From the NCBI GenBank assembly GCA_039034015.1, contig JBCCBM010000012.1, positions 1 to 64,000 on the forward strand: DNA of 64,000 nt, written 5' to 3'. Origin of the DNA: Acuticoccus sp039034015. Its GTDB lineage: Bacteria > Pseudomonadota > Alphaproteobacteria > Rhizobiales > Amorphaceae. How positions within the stretch are numbered: position 1 is the stretch's first letter; every line of letters starts with the position of its first letter. The notes below the pieces were generated by a model. That model did not search any database, was not told the DNA's origin, and saw nothing but the letters and a program-made list of their open reading frames with translations. Position numbers and translations under genes: made by a program. This document shows, in pieces, positions 44,747-53,651 of this stretch.

Positions 44747-45496
44747 TTAGGCGGTGCGCCAGCGGCGGGCGCGCGTGTCGATGGGTTTGAGAATCAAGAA
44801 TTCTATGGCGAGCATCACGGCCACAAACGTGAGCGCGTAGGCGAGCACGGTGCCGGTTTCAAAGAGCTGAAAGTAAAGGTGAATCTGGAAGCCGACGCCG
44901 TTGCCCCGCCCCAAGAACTCGGCCACCAGCACAATCTTCCAAATGATGGCGAGGCCGTTGCGCGCAGAGGCTGCCAGAAACGGCGCAAGCTGCGGCCACA
45001 CCACATGGATGAGGCGCGCGGCGGGGGAGAGGCGAAAGACGTGCGCCATTTCGCCAAGGGGCGGGCTCAAGGTGCGCGCGCCCTCCCGCATGGTGACGAT
45101 GACCATCGCAGTCTTGTTGATGGAGACGGCGGCGATGGCGCCGATCTCGTTGAGGCCGATCCAGAGATAACACAGCACAATCACGACGAGCGCCGGCACG
45201 TTGAGGAAGACGAGGACGATGGGGTCGGCCCACGCGTCCACCTTTGGGAAGCGGCCCAGGAGGAGGCCCAGGAGAACGCCCACCCCCATGGCGAGCGCGA
45301 AGGCCGCCGCGACTCGGGCGAGCGTGCACGCAACGTGAAAGAAGAGCTCGCCCGCCGCCGCCTCGCGTGCCGCAACTTTGAGCACTGCGACAGGCCCCGG
45401 CAGCACGGTCGGGTCCGCGGAGAGGGCCGCGGCCACCGCCCACACCCCCACAAGGCCGGCAAGGGACAGCGCGGTCCGAAGGGGGGCGGGCAGCAT
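44747..45496 (-). CDS. ABC transporter permease, NitT/TauT/SsuC type
   Basis: A 249-residue permease with six helices and the family EAA-like loop ALGEMAHVFRLSPAARLIHVVWPQ (here GEMAHVFRLSPAARLIHV). No ATPase or binding protein is adjacent. The matching pair, same type and same strand, lies 9.5 kb away at 54978-56606, on the far side of the PQQ gene cluster. Transcribed in order, they read binding protein, ATPase, permease. It is divergent from the NosR-like gene. Confidence 0.88.
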   Translation of the reverse strand: MLPAPLRTALSLAGLVGVWAVAAALSADPTVLPGPVAVLKVAAREAAAGELFFHVACTLARVAAAFALAMGVGVLLGLLLGRFPKVDAWADPIVLVFLNVPALVVIVLCYLWIGLNEIGAIAAVSINKTAMVIVTMREGARTLSPPLGEMAHVFRLSPAARLIHVVWPQLAPFLAASARNGLAIIWKIVLVAEFLGRGNGVGFQIHLYFQLFETGTVLAYALTFVAVMLAIEFLILKPIDTRARRWRTA

Positions 45497-45567
45497 TGCG
45501 GGGCGTCCGTCTGTTGATGAGACGGGCGGTTATGGACCGCGCGCCCACGGCGGTCCATACTGCGGCA

Positions 45568-47688
45568 ATGGGGATGGTTTTTCGGGTCTTGGTTTTTGCG
45601 TGGGCCGCGCTAGCGGCTGCGATGGTTCACGCGGCTGAGCCGGGCGAACCCATGGATCGCGCTGGGTTTGAGGCGCTTGTGGCCTCGCCCCTTTCGGTGG
45701 GCGAGGTGGTGAACGACAAGGGCGTTTACGAGCTCCTAAACCCCGGCGGCACGCTGGCGGGCTACGTGTTTCAGACCGATGTGATGGCCCCGCTGCCGGG
45801 CTTCTCGGGCGCGGTCATCACGATCTTGGTCAAAATCGACCTCACCGGGCGCTTTTTGGATGTGGCGCTCTTGAAGCACAACGAGCCGATCTTTGTGTCG
45901 GGCCTCGGCGAACAGCCGTTTCGCGACTTCTTCAAGCAGTATGCGGGCCTTTCCATCACCGATCCGCTGGTGGTGGGCACGCCCTATGGCGACCAGGGCA
46001 CCGGCTCCTCGCTCGTTTACCTCGACGGGGTGACCAAGGCGACGGCCAGCGTGCGCATTGCCCATGAGAGCATTTTGGCCGCCACACGGGCCGTCGCGCG
46101 GGAGAAATTGGGCGGCGTTTCCACCGGTCCGCCCGCCGCGCCCGACCCTGCGGTGGATGAGGCGCTCACCTGGGATGACCTTGTGGCCCAAGGGCTCGTC
46201 AAGCGCCACCAGGTGACCAACGGGGCGGTGGACGCGCTCTTCAAAGGCACGCTTTGGGAGTATGACGACCCGGTCGCGCGGGACGATCCGGACGGGCTCT
46301 TCCTCGACCTTTGGGTGGTGGATGTGGGGCCAAAGTCCATTGCCCGCGCCGCCCTCTCCAAGGACACCTACGAGGAGCTGCAAGATTTCCTCGAGATCTC
46401 GCAAGATGACGAGCCGTTGTTGTTGATCGAAGCGGGGCGACATGGGTTGGTGTCGGACGATTTTGTCCGCAACACGGCGCCGGACCTTTTGGCGGCCGTG
46501 CAAGATGGTCTGCCGATTGCGCTCCGAGACAGTGACATCTTTGTGGAGGTCGCAAAGGGTGCGCCGGATGGGGTCGCGATGATCTTGCGGACCGACCGGC
46601 GGCTGGGGTTTGACCCGACGCGGGAGTGGACGCTGGCGATCTCTGCCGTGCGGTCCCACGGCTCGTTTCAGCCGCGCATCGGCAAAGAGACGCTGGACGT
46701 TGCCCATGTGACGGACGACCGCTTTTTCGTGCGCATGGGGCAGGTGGAGCCTGTGCCCGCGTGGCTTGAAGCGGTGCGGGCGCGGCAAACCGATCTCATT
46801 GTTCTGGCGCTTCTTCTGGTGCCGCTCACAGTCTCCCTCTCACTGACGCGCGCCCGTGCGGCCGTTGCGACCCGCCCGCGTCTGACGCCGGTGCGCCTTC
46901 TCGTGCTTGCCGCCGTGGTTGGCTTTGTGGGCTGGTGGGGCCAGGGGCAGCTCTCGATTGTGACGCTGCTTGGCGTCCTGCGCGCCGGTCTTGATGGGGC
47001 AAGCCTGGAATTCTTGGTCTACGACCCGTTTTCGCTGGTTATTTGGGGGGCAGCGCTCGTCGGCTTTCTGTTGTGGGGGCGGGCGCTCTTTTGCGGGTGG
47101 CTTTGCCCGTTCGGCGCGCTCCAAGAGTTTGCCTACAAGATCGGCCGCCTGTTGCGCCTGCCGAAGGTCGAGTTCTCCAGCGCGTGGGACGGGCGCCTCA
47201 AATTCGTCAAATATGGGTTGCTTGCCGGTTTGGTGGCAACGGCGATCATCTCGCCGGCGCACACCGAACTCTTTGCCGAGATCGAGCCGTTTAAGACCGC
47301 GATCACCGTTTTCTTTGTGCGGGATTGGTTTTACGTGGTCTATGCCGCGTTCTGGCTGGTGCTCGGCCTTTTCATGTTCAAAGGGTTTTGCCGCTATGTG
47401 TGCCCGCTGGGGGCGTTCATGGCCCTTGGCCGCGTTGTGATGGTGCACAAGTGGATTGCGCGACGGGCCGAGTGCGGCACGCCGTGCCAGCTTTGCAAGG
47501 TGCGCTGCAGTTATGGCGCCATCGAGAAGACCGGGGCGATCAACTATTCAGAATGCTTTGGCTGCCTGGAGTGCGAACAAATTCGCGATGATGCGCGCCA
47601 GTGCGTGCCGCTAATCTTGAGCGAGCGGCGCACCCGGGCCGCGCGGCCGCAACCGCCGGTCGCCGCCGTGCCGGAGCCTGCGGAATGA
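45568..47688 (+). CDS. NosR/NirI-like membrane flavo-iron-sulfur protein
   Basis: A 706-residue electron-transfer protein. After the signal peptide (1-22) comes a periplasmic FMN-binding domain with the flavinylation site Thr159 (DGVTKATAS). A long periplasmic region and about five membrane helices follow. Two polyferredoxin-type loops are CGWLCPFGALQE and CRYVCPLGAFMA, and a C-terminal cluster domain has CGTPCQLCKVRC and ECFGCLECEQ. Like NosR, it should pass electrons between quinone and a periplasmic partner. The adjacent ApbE gene can attach the FMN. Location in a PQQ-dehydrogenase cluster, away from denitrification genes, suggests maturation or redox support of that enzyme. Confidence 0.88.
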   Translation: MGMVFRVLVFAWAALAAAMVHAAEPGEPMDRAGFEALVASPLSVGEVVNDKGVYELLNPGGTLAGYVFQTDVMAPLPGFSGAVITILVKIDLTGRFLDVALLKHNEPIFVSGLGEQPFRDFFKQYAGLSITDPLVVGTPYGDQGTGSSLVYLDGVTKATASVRIAHESILAATRAVAREKLGGVSTGPPAAPDPAVDEALTWDDLVAQGLVKRHQVTNGAVDALFKGTLWEYDDPVARDDPDGLFLDLWVVDVGPKSIARAALSKDTYEELQDFLEISQDDEPLLLIEAGRHGLVSDDFVRNTAPDLLAAVQDGLPIALRDSDIFVEVAKGAPDGVAMILRTDRRLGFDPTREWTLAISAVRSHGSFQPRIGKETLDVAHVTDDRFFVRMGQVEPVPAWLEAVRARQTDLIVLALLLVPLTVSLSLTRARAAVATRPRLTPVRLLVLAAVVGFVGWWGQGQLSIVTLLGVLRAGLDGASLEFLVYDPFSLVIWGAALVGFLLWGRALFCGWLCPFGALQEFAYKIGRLLRLPKVEFSSAWDGRLKFVKYGLLAGLVATAIISPAHTELFAEIEPFKTAITVFFVRDWFYVVYAAFWLVLGLFMFKGFCRYVCPLGAFMALGRVVMVHKWIARRAECGTPCQLCKVRCSYGAIEKTGAINYSECFGCLECEQIRDDARQCVPLILSERRTRAARPQPPVAAVPEPAE

Positions 47689-48575
47689 CCGGGCTGTCGC
47701 GCCGGCGGTTCTTGGCAATCACGGCCGCGGCAGCGCTGGTGCCGACGGGCGTGGCGGCCAGGGTCTCGTGGACGGGCGTTGCGCTGGGGGCCGATGTGCG
47801 CCTCACCGTGGTGGGCGACCGGGACGCGGCGGAGGATGCGCTGGTGGCCGCCCGGCGCGCGTTGGCGCAGGCTGAACGCGCGCTCAGCCTTTACGATCCC
47901 GCCTCGGCCCTTTCGGCGCTCAACCGCACCGGGGCCCTTGCGCCGCCGCCGCTCTTGCGCCGCACGCTTGACCTTTGCGCGACCGTTCATGCCGCAACGA
48001 AGGGGCGCTTTGACCCGACCGTGCAGCCCCTGTGGCGCGCTCTGGCGACTGGGGGCGATGGGGCGGGCGCCCGCCGGCTTGTGGGCTTTGAGCGGGTGAG
48101 TCTTGGGCCGCGTGTCACGCTGGGGGCGGGCCAGGCGCTGACGCTGAACGGCATTGGCCAGGGCGTTGCGACCGACCATGTGGCGAACGCGCTGCTCTCC
48201 CGCGGCTTTTCCCACGCGCTGGTGGCGGTGGGGGAGACGCGCGGCCTTGGCGGGCCCTGGCGGCTTGCCCTTGCCGACCCCAACCATGGCAATCTGGGTT
48301 TGCGCACCCTTCACGATGGGGCGATTGCAACCTCAAGCCCCGATGCGCTGCATCTGGGCGACGCGCGGCACATTGTGGACCCGCTTGGCCGGCGCGCGCC
48401 GCAATGGTCCACCGTCAGCGTGGAGGCGGACGGGGCGGGGGTTGCCGATGGGCTCTCCACGGCGCTGTGCTTTGCGACGGATCGCGAAATTCGCGCCATG
48501 GGCCTTCGCCACCTTGGCGTGCGCCGCGTGACGCTGGTGGACCGTGACGGTGACCTTCACACCGTCACGATCTGA
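47685..48575 (+). CDS. apbE: FAD:protein FMN transferase (ApbE)
   Basis: Transfers FMN to a Thr of target periplasmic proteins. The 296-residue protein has a twin-arginine-like leader (SRRRFLAITAAAALVP), SLYDPASALSALNRTGAL, GKGxFDPT-like TKGRFDPTVQPL, LNGIGQGVATDHV and the metal site ADGLSTALCF. It overlaps the NosR-like gene by ATGA; the FMN-binding domain of that protein is the obvious substrate. Confidence 0.92.
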   Translation: MTGLSRRRFLAITAAAALVPTGVAARVSWTGVALGADVRLTVVGDRDAAEDALVAARRALAQAERALSLYDPASALSALNRTGALAPPPLLRRTLDLCATVHAATKGRFDPTVQPLWRALATGGDGAGARRLVGFERVSLGPRVTLGAGQALTLNGIGQGVATDHVANALLSRGFSHALVAVGETRGLGGPWRLALADPNHGNLGLRTLHDGAIATSSPDALHLGDARHIVDPLGRRAPQWSTVSVEADGAGVADGLSTALCFATDREIRAMGLRHLGVRRVTLVDRDGDLHTVTI

Positions 48576-48581
48576 GCCGGC

Positions 48582-49472
48582 TCACCAGGTGGGCGGGTGA
48601 AAGGCGGCGCCGTATTCTTCAAAGGCGGCGGCAATGCGGCCATCGGAAATGCCGGCATAAATCGCATCGCCGACCGAGTAGGCGAGCGGGCGATAAAGGA
48701 AACTCACCGCAACGCCCACCGTCCACCTGCCGCGGGAAAGGCCCATCAGCGGCGGGCTGTGGACCGCGACACCCTCGCCCGAAAGGGCCTGGAGCTGCGT
48801 GCGCGGGCCCATCACGGCGCTGACTGTGCCCTCGTCGAGCGCGGTCATCGCGGCATCCGTTGAGGCAAAGCGCACGATGTTGGGCTGGAGCATGCCGCGG
48901 TTGAAGTTGGAGAGGTAAAAATCGGAGAGGGAATCGTTTTCCACCCCCACCGTCTCGGTGCGAAAATAAGGAACCGTCGGGCCGCCGTCCGGATAGTGGG
49001 CGGCATCATAGGCGATGGCGATGCTCTCATCGTAATACTGGCCGGTGAAGACCACCTGCTCGATCCGGCAGGCAAACTCACTGTCGTAGGGCACGTGCAG
49101 CATCACGTTCGCGACCCGCCCGCCCACAATCGGCCCCTTCCAGATCCAGTTGCGCAGGTCCGCGTCCAGCGTTTCACCGGCCGCCACCAGCTTGAAACGC
49201 GCCTCAACGCCCAGCTCGTCGGCAATGATTTTGCCGATCTCAATGTCGATCCCGGCGGGTTTGCCGTTTTGGACGAAAGAGTAGGGCGCAAAATCCTCAT
49301 AGGCGGCGAAGGTGATGAAGCCGCGCTCTTGGATGGTGTCGAGGTCGGTGCCGACAATGTCGCGCGCGACGTTTTGCGGGCGCTGTTGGGGCACATGGTC
49401 GGCGCAGCGGGCGAGCGCATCGGCCCCCGCGACAAGCGCGAGGGCAAGGCCAAGACAAAGCGTGCGGATCAT
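48582..49472 (-). CDS. Periplasmic binding protein, MxaJ/XoxJ-like
   Basis: A 296-residue exported protein of the type-3 solute-binding fold (FITFAAYEDFAPYSFVQNGKP, GIDIEIGKIIADELGVEARF). The fold and its place next to a cytochrome c gene in a PQQ-dehydrogenase cluster match MxaJ/XoxJ, which assist maturation of methanol or ethanol dehydrogenases rather than transport. Two Cys (ARCADHV, FACRIEQ) may pair. Its start overlaps the cytochrome gene by ATGA. Confidence 0.82.
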   Translation of the reverse strand: MIRTLCLGLALALVAGADALARCADHVPQQRPQNVARDIVGTDLDTIQERGFITFAAYEDFAPYSFVQNGKPAGIDIEIGKIIADELGVEARFKLVAAGETLDADLRNWIWKGPIVGGRVANVMLHVPYDSEFACRIEQVVFTGQYYDESIAIAYDAAHYPDGGPTVPYFRTETVGVENDSLSDFYLSNFNRGMLQPNIVRFASTDAAMTALDEGTVSAVMGPRTQLQALSGEGVAVHSPPLMGLSRGRWTVGVAVSFLYRPLAYSVGDAIYAGISDGRIAAAFEEYGAAFHPPTW

Positions 49473-50146
49473 TTGGCCGCGGAAAGGCCAACGGTGAGCG
49501 CCTCGGCCGCCCCCTCCGTGTCGCCATCGGCAAGCGCGAGGGCGGCGCGGCGGGCAACGCTGTCGGCCATGGGCGCGCCGGAGAAGGTTTTGATTTCGCC
49601 ATTGATTTCCAAAAGCCGAGCTTCCATCGAGGCCGTGTCGCCGCCCGACCAGGCCTTCAGCGCATCGCGGATCTCAACCAGTTCGGCGTTGTGCTTGGCG
49701 ATGGATTTGTCGTCCGGCCGCGTCTCGGCATAAAGGCGGATCGCCCAGCCGACCTCTTGGCCGAAGAGATCGCCAAAGCCCGGCATTTTGGTGATGCCGC
49801 TTTGGGTGTAGCCGTTGCGGTAGCGCTCCATGAACCACTCATCGCCGTACTCTTCGGCCTCCAATTTGCGAAGGTCGGGCGCAAGGCCGCCGGAGACGAC
49901 GCCAAGGCCGTGGCAGCGCGCGCAATTCTGGTTGTAGGCCGAATCGCCGATCGCCAGCACCTTCTCGAACTCGGCGCCGTGCAATTCGCGGTAGGGGTTT
50001 TCAAACAGCCAATCCTCGCCCACCGCGGGGAGGGCGCTGGCATCCACCGCCTGGGGCGTCACATTGCCGTGGGCCAGCACCACCGTGGTTGCCGCGCAAA
50101 GGGCAACTGCGGCGAGTGCTAAGCGCTTTGGTGTCGATTTCGACAT
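49469..50146 (-). CDS. pedF: Cytochrome c-550 (PedF-like)
   Basis: A 225-residue periplasmic monohaem cytochrome: signal peptide (1-25), haem motif Cys75-Ala-Arg-Cys78-His79, and an axial Met candidate in KMPGFGDLFGQ. The extended helical C-terminus is typical of c-550 proteins that accept electrons from PQQ ethanol dehydrogenases. It forms a two-gene unit with the MxaJ-like gene and is divergent from the PQQ-system binding protein. Confidence 0.88.
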   Translation of the reverse strand: MSKSTPKRLALAAVALCAATTVVLAHGNVTPQAVDASALPAVGEDWLFENPYRELHGAEFEKVLAIGDSAYNQNCARCHGLGVVSGGLAPDLRKLEAEEYGDEWFMERYRNGYTQSGITKMPGFGDLFGQEVGWAIRLYAETRPDDKSIAKHNAELVEIRDALKAWSGGDTASMEARLLEINGEIKTFSGAPMADSVARRAALALADGDTEGAAEALTVGLSAAK

Positions 50147-50314
50147 GGTAAATTCCTCCCGGTGTTTCTCTTGACAACCGCTCGCATGACCCTAGCGGCC
50201 CCCGCCGGCACGCTCCTCCATTGCGCGGCATATTTCAAGCGCCGGCAACGATCGGCCGCGGGGTTGCGAACCACCGGCGTTTGGGCGAGGCTCCGCGTCG
50301 CTTGGGAGGGCACA

Positions 50315-51475
50315 ATGGTTCGGACGGTGTTGGCGTTTGTCGCGCTGTGTTGCGCGGTGGTGTTTGCGCGCGCTGAGGTCGCGGTGCCAATCACGTATCT
50401 GCGCCAAGAGGTGCCACCGCCGCCGGTCCTTTCCAACCTTGACCCGATCCCCGAAGATCTTGGCGTTGCCGGTGCCACGGTGGGGCTTGCCGACAATCTC
50501 ACCACCGGCGGCTTTTTGGGCCACGCCTACACACTCAACATTTCATCCGTGCCGGAGGACGGCGACCTTTTGGAGGCCGCGCGCCAGGCGCTCGCCACGA
50601 CAAAACTCATGGTGGTGGATGCGCCGGCGGACGCACTCGTTGCCATTGCCGACCTTCCGGAGGCGGCGGGTGCGCTCCTCATCAATGTTGCCGCCGCTGA
50701 CGCTGCGCTGCGGGACGAGGCGTGCCGCGCCAACGTCCTCCACACGGTGCCGAGTGCTGCGATGCGGGCCGATGCGATCGTGCAGTTCTTCGTGAAGCGG
50801 CGCTGGACGGATCTTGCGATGATCGTTGGCACGCACCCGTCGGACGCAGCGTTTGCGGACGCGCTGCGGGCCTCAGCGCAAAAGTTCGGCCTTTCCATCG
50901 ACGCGGAGAAAACGTGGGCCTTCGACGCGGATATGCGGCGGAACGCGGCCCAAGAGGTGCCGGTCTTCACCCAAGACCTTGGCGACTATGATGTTCTCTT
51001 GGTGGTGGACGAGATCAACGATTTTGGCCGCTACATCCCCTTCAACACGTGGCTGCCGCGGCCTGTGGCGGGGTCGGAGGGGGTGAGCCCGGTTGCCTGG
51101 TCGCCGGTGGTGGAGCAGTGGGGCGCGGTGCAGCTGCAAAACCGGTTTGAAGAGGCGGCGGGCCGCAAGATGGCGCCCAAGGACTACGCCGCGTGGGCAG
51201 CCGTCCGCGCCATCGGCGAGGCGGTGACGCGCACCAACCAGGCCGAGGCCGGCGTTCTTCGCGGGTATCTCCTGTCAGATCGGTTTGAGCTCGCGGGCTT
51301 TAAGGGGCGGCCGCTCTCGTTCCGCACGTGGAACGGGCAGCTTCGCCAGCCGATCCCCCTGGTGCAGCCGCGGGCGCTGGTGGCGCTTGCGCCGCTGGAG
51401 GGGTTTTTGCACCAAAACACCGAGCTTGACACCCTCGGCCGCGACGGCCCCGAGAGCCGTTGCACCGCGTTCTAA
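50315..51475 (+). CDS. Substrate-binding protein of the PQQ-dependent alcohol dehydrogenase ABC system
   Basis: A 386-residue exported protein of the Leu/Ile/Val-binding fold (signal VLAFVALCCAVVFARA). It shows PPVLSNLDPIPEDLGVAGA, LGHAYTL, and the terminal FLHQNTELDTLGRDGPESRC. Proteins of this exact type accompany PQQ alcohol dehydrogenases together with a beta-propeller, an ATPase and an ABC-2 permease, as here. The ATG at 50315 has GGGAGG 5 nt upstream. Confidence 0.87.
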   Translation: MVRTVLAFVALCCAVVFARAEVAVPITYLRQEVPPPPVLSNLDPIPEDLGVAGATVGLADNLTTGGFLGHAYTLNISSVPEDGDLLEAARQALATTKLMVVDAPADALVAIADLPEAAGALLINVAAADAALRDEACRANVLHTVPSAAMRADAIVQFFVKRRWTDLAMIVGTHPSDAAFADALRASAQKFGLSIDAEKTWAFDADMRRNAAQEVPVFTQDLGDYDVLLVVDEINDFGRYIPFNTWLPRPVAGSEGVSPVAWSPVVEQWGAVQLQNRFEEAAGRKMAPKDYAAWAAVRAIGEAVTRTNQAEAGVLRGYLLSDRFELAGFKGRPLSFRTWNGQLRQPIPLVQPRALVALAPLEGFLHQNTELDTLGRDGPESRCTAF

Positions 51476-51505
51476 ACACAACAAAACCGTCTGGGGAGAC
51501 ACCGG

Positions 51506-52471
51506 ATGAGACCGTTTTTCGGCCTTCTTGCCGCGCTCATCGCAACGCCGGCAATGGCGGCGGGCGAGATTTGGGTGACGAATGAAAAGGACGACACCGT
51601 CAGCGTCATCGACGTTGCAACGTTGGAGGTGGTGCGCACCATCCCCACGGGTGAGCGTCCCCGTGGCATCACCTTCTCGAAGAATTTTGACCGGCTTTAC
51701 ATCTGTGCGTCCGACAGTGACACCGTGCAGGTGATGGACCCCAACACGGGCGAAATTCTTTATGAACTTCCCTCTGGCGAAGATCCGGAGCAATTTGTGC
51801 TCCACCCGAACGACAAACATCTTTATATCGCCAATGAGGACGATGCGATTACAACGGTGGTCGACGTCGACAGCCGCACCGTGATTGCGCAGATCAATGT
51901 GGGGATCGAGCCGGAGGGGATGGCGGTGTCCCCCGATGGGTCCATCGCGATCACCACCTCCGAAACCACGAACATGGCCCATTGGATCGACACCGCGACC
52001 CAAAAGCTCTTCGCCAACACCTTGGTGGACAGCCGCCCGCGCCACGCCGAATTCTTTAAAGACGGCGCCGAACTCTGGGTGAGTTCGGAGATTGGCGGCA
52101 CGTTGACCGTATTCGACGTGGAAACCCAGGCGGAAAAGGCAAAGATCGAGTTTGAGGTGCGCGGCATGCACCCCGACCGCGTCCAGCCGGTGGGCTTTGA
52201 GATCGCGGGCGATGGCAACACCGTGTTCGTGGCGCTCGGGCCCTCCAACCACATCGCGGTGGTGGATGCGACGACCTATGAGGTGGAGGACTACATTCTG
52301 GTCGGTCGCCGCGTCTGGCACATGGATTTTAACGGCGACAAATCGCTCCTCTTCACCACCAACGGGGTGTCGGGGGATGTGACTGTGGTGGACGTTGCGC
52401 GCCGGGAAGCCATCAAAACAATCAAAGTCGGGCGGTTTCCCTGGGGTGCCGCGTTCCGCCCGGCGAGCTAG
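51506..52471 (+). CDS. PQQ-system-associated beta-propeller protein (YVTN repeats)
   Basis: A 321-residue exported protein. The signal peptide is followed by about seven YVTN/NHL-type blades (IWVTNEKDDTVSVIDVATLE; LYICASDSDTVQVMDPNTGE; TYEVEDYILVGRRVW; LLFTTNGVSGDVTVVDV). It is a recurrent partner of PQQ alcohol dehydrogenase loci. Its role is undefined and may be scaffolding or substrate handling in the periplasm. The start has GGGGAGAC upstream. Confidence 0.9.
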   Translation: MRPFFGLLAALIATPAMAAGEIWVTNEKDDTVSVIDVATLEVVRTIPTGERPRGITFSKNFDRLYICASDSDTVQVMDPNTGEILYELPSGEDPEQFVLHPNDKHLYIANEDDAITTVVDVDSRTVIAQINVGIEPEGMAVSPDGSIAITTSETTNMAHWIDTATQKLFANTLVDSRPRHAEFFKDGAELWVSSEIGGTLTVFDVETQAEKAKIEFEVRGMHPDRVQPVGFEIAGDGNTVFVALGPSNHIAVVDATTYEVEDYILVGRRVWHMDFNGDKSLLFTTNGVSGDVTVVDVARREAIKTIKVGRFPWGAAFRPAS

Positions 52472-52482
52472 GGAGAGACCTC

Positions 52483-52932
52483 ATGAAACCAATCTTGTTT
52501 GCTGCAGCGCTCGCCGTTGCGATCCCCAACGTTGCCATCGCCGATGATGACGATGACGGGCCGACCTTTGGCCTTGCGGGCCTTTTGTCCGGCTCCAACA
52601 AGGAAGATTTGCCGCCGATCACCCTGTCAGCCGGCATGCCGCTGGCCGATGCGCCGCTCGTTCTAAAGTCCGGCACCTACTATGAGATCGAGATTGAGGC
52701 GGACGGGAGCCAAGAGCTTGCGCTGGTGGGCCCGGAGTTTTTCCGCGCGATCTGGATGGATGAGATCGTGATCGAGGGGCTCGAAATTCGCCCACTCGGC
52801 ATCGACAGCGTGGAGTTTGACGAGGCGGGCACGATGGAATGGTCGTTCATCGCCATCAAACCCGGGCGGTATGAGCTGAAAGTGCCAGGCTCCACGGGCG
52901 AGACCCAGCGCCTCGACATCACCATCGAGTAG
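52483..52932 (+). CDS. Acidic periplasmic protein, unknown function
   Basis: A 149-residue exported protein. Just after the signal peptide (KPILFAAALAVAIPNVAIA) come five consecutive Asp residues (DDDDDGPTFG). The body is rich in Asp and Glu and ends in a predicted beta-sandwich (TMEWSFIAIKPGRYELKVPG, KVPGSTGETQRLDITIE). The ending resembles cupredoxin-like folds, but no copper ligands are evident. It sits between the beta-propeller and the ABC ATPase. Metal binding near the dehydrogenase is a guess. Confidence 0.7.
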   Translation: MKPILFAAALAVAIPNVAIADDDDDGPTFGLAGLLSGSNKEDLPPITLSAGMPLADAPLVLKSGTYYEIEIEADGSQELALVGPEFFRAIWMDEIVIEGLEIRPLGIDSVEFDEAGTMEWSFIAIKPGRYELKVPGSTGETQRLDITIE

Positions 52933-52937
52933 GCGCG

Positions 52938-53651
52938 ATGGGCCTTTGCGTTGCGGATGTGTCCTATGCCTACGGGGCCGTGCGCGCGCTGGACGGTGTG
53001 TCCTTCACCGTGGAGGAGGGCGCATTTTGCGCCCTTCTCGGCCCCAATGGGGCGGGAAAGTCGACGCTTTTTGCGCTTTTGACGCGGCTTTTTGCCGGGC
53101 AAACGGGCGCGATCTCCATCGCCGGGCACGACCTTGCGCGCGCGCCGCTCGCAGCGCTCGGCGCGCTGGGTGTGGTCTTCCAACAGCCAACGCTTGACCT
53201 TGACCTTTCGGTGCGGCGCAACCTTGCCTACTTCGCCGCGCTCCACGGGCTTTCGGGCCGTGCGGCGCGAGCGAAGATCGATGGGGCGCTGGAGCGCCTT
53301 GCCATTGCCGATCGTGCGGGTGTGCGGGTGCGGGACTTGAACGGCGGGCACCGTCGGCGGACCGAGATTGCCCGCGCGCTCCTCCATGAGCCGCCGGTTT
53401 TGCTTTTGGACGAGCCAACCGTTGGCCTTGATGCGGCAAGCCGTGCGGCGCTGGTTGACCATGTGCACGGGTTGGCGCGCGGCGGGCTCACGGTGCTGTG
53501 GGCGACCCACCTCGTCGACGAAGTGTGGCCGGACGATCGGCTCGTCATCCTCCACAAGGGGCGCGTGTTGGCTGATGGATCGCCCGCGACCGTTGCGCCG
53601 GAAGGGGCGCTGGTGGATGCGTTCCTGACGCTCACCGGGGGCGCGGCGTGA
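52938..53651 (+). CDS. ABC transporter ATPase of the PQQ alcohol-dehydrogenase system
   Basis: A 237-residue ABC-2-type ATPase: Walker A GPNGAGKST near 37-45, Walker B LLLDEPTVGLDAASR and the switch His in WATHLVDEVWPDDR. The signature loop is atypical, DLNGGHRRRTEIARALL in place of LSGGQ; related PQQ-associated ATPases share this change. It overlaps the permease by GTGA. Export direction is likely. Confidence 0.9.
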   Translation: MGLCVADVSYAYGAVRALDGVSFTVEEGAFCALLGPNGAGKSTLFALLTRLFAGQTGAISIAGHDLARAPLAALGALGVVFQQPTLDLDLSVRRNLAYFAALHGLSGRAARAKIDGALERLAIADRAGVRVRDLNGGHRRRTEIARALLHEPPVLLLDEPTVGLDAASRAALVDHVHGLARGGLTVLWATHLVDEVWPDDRLVILHKGRVLADGSPATVAPEGALVDAFLTLTGGAA

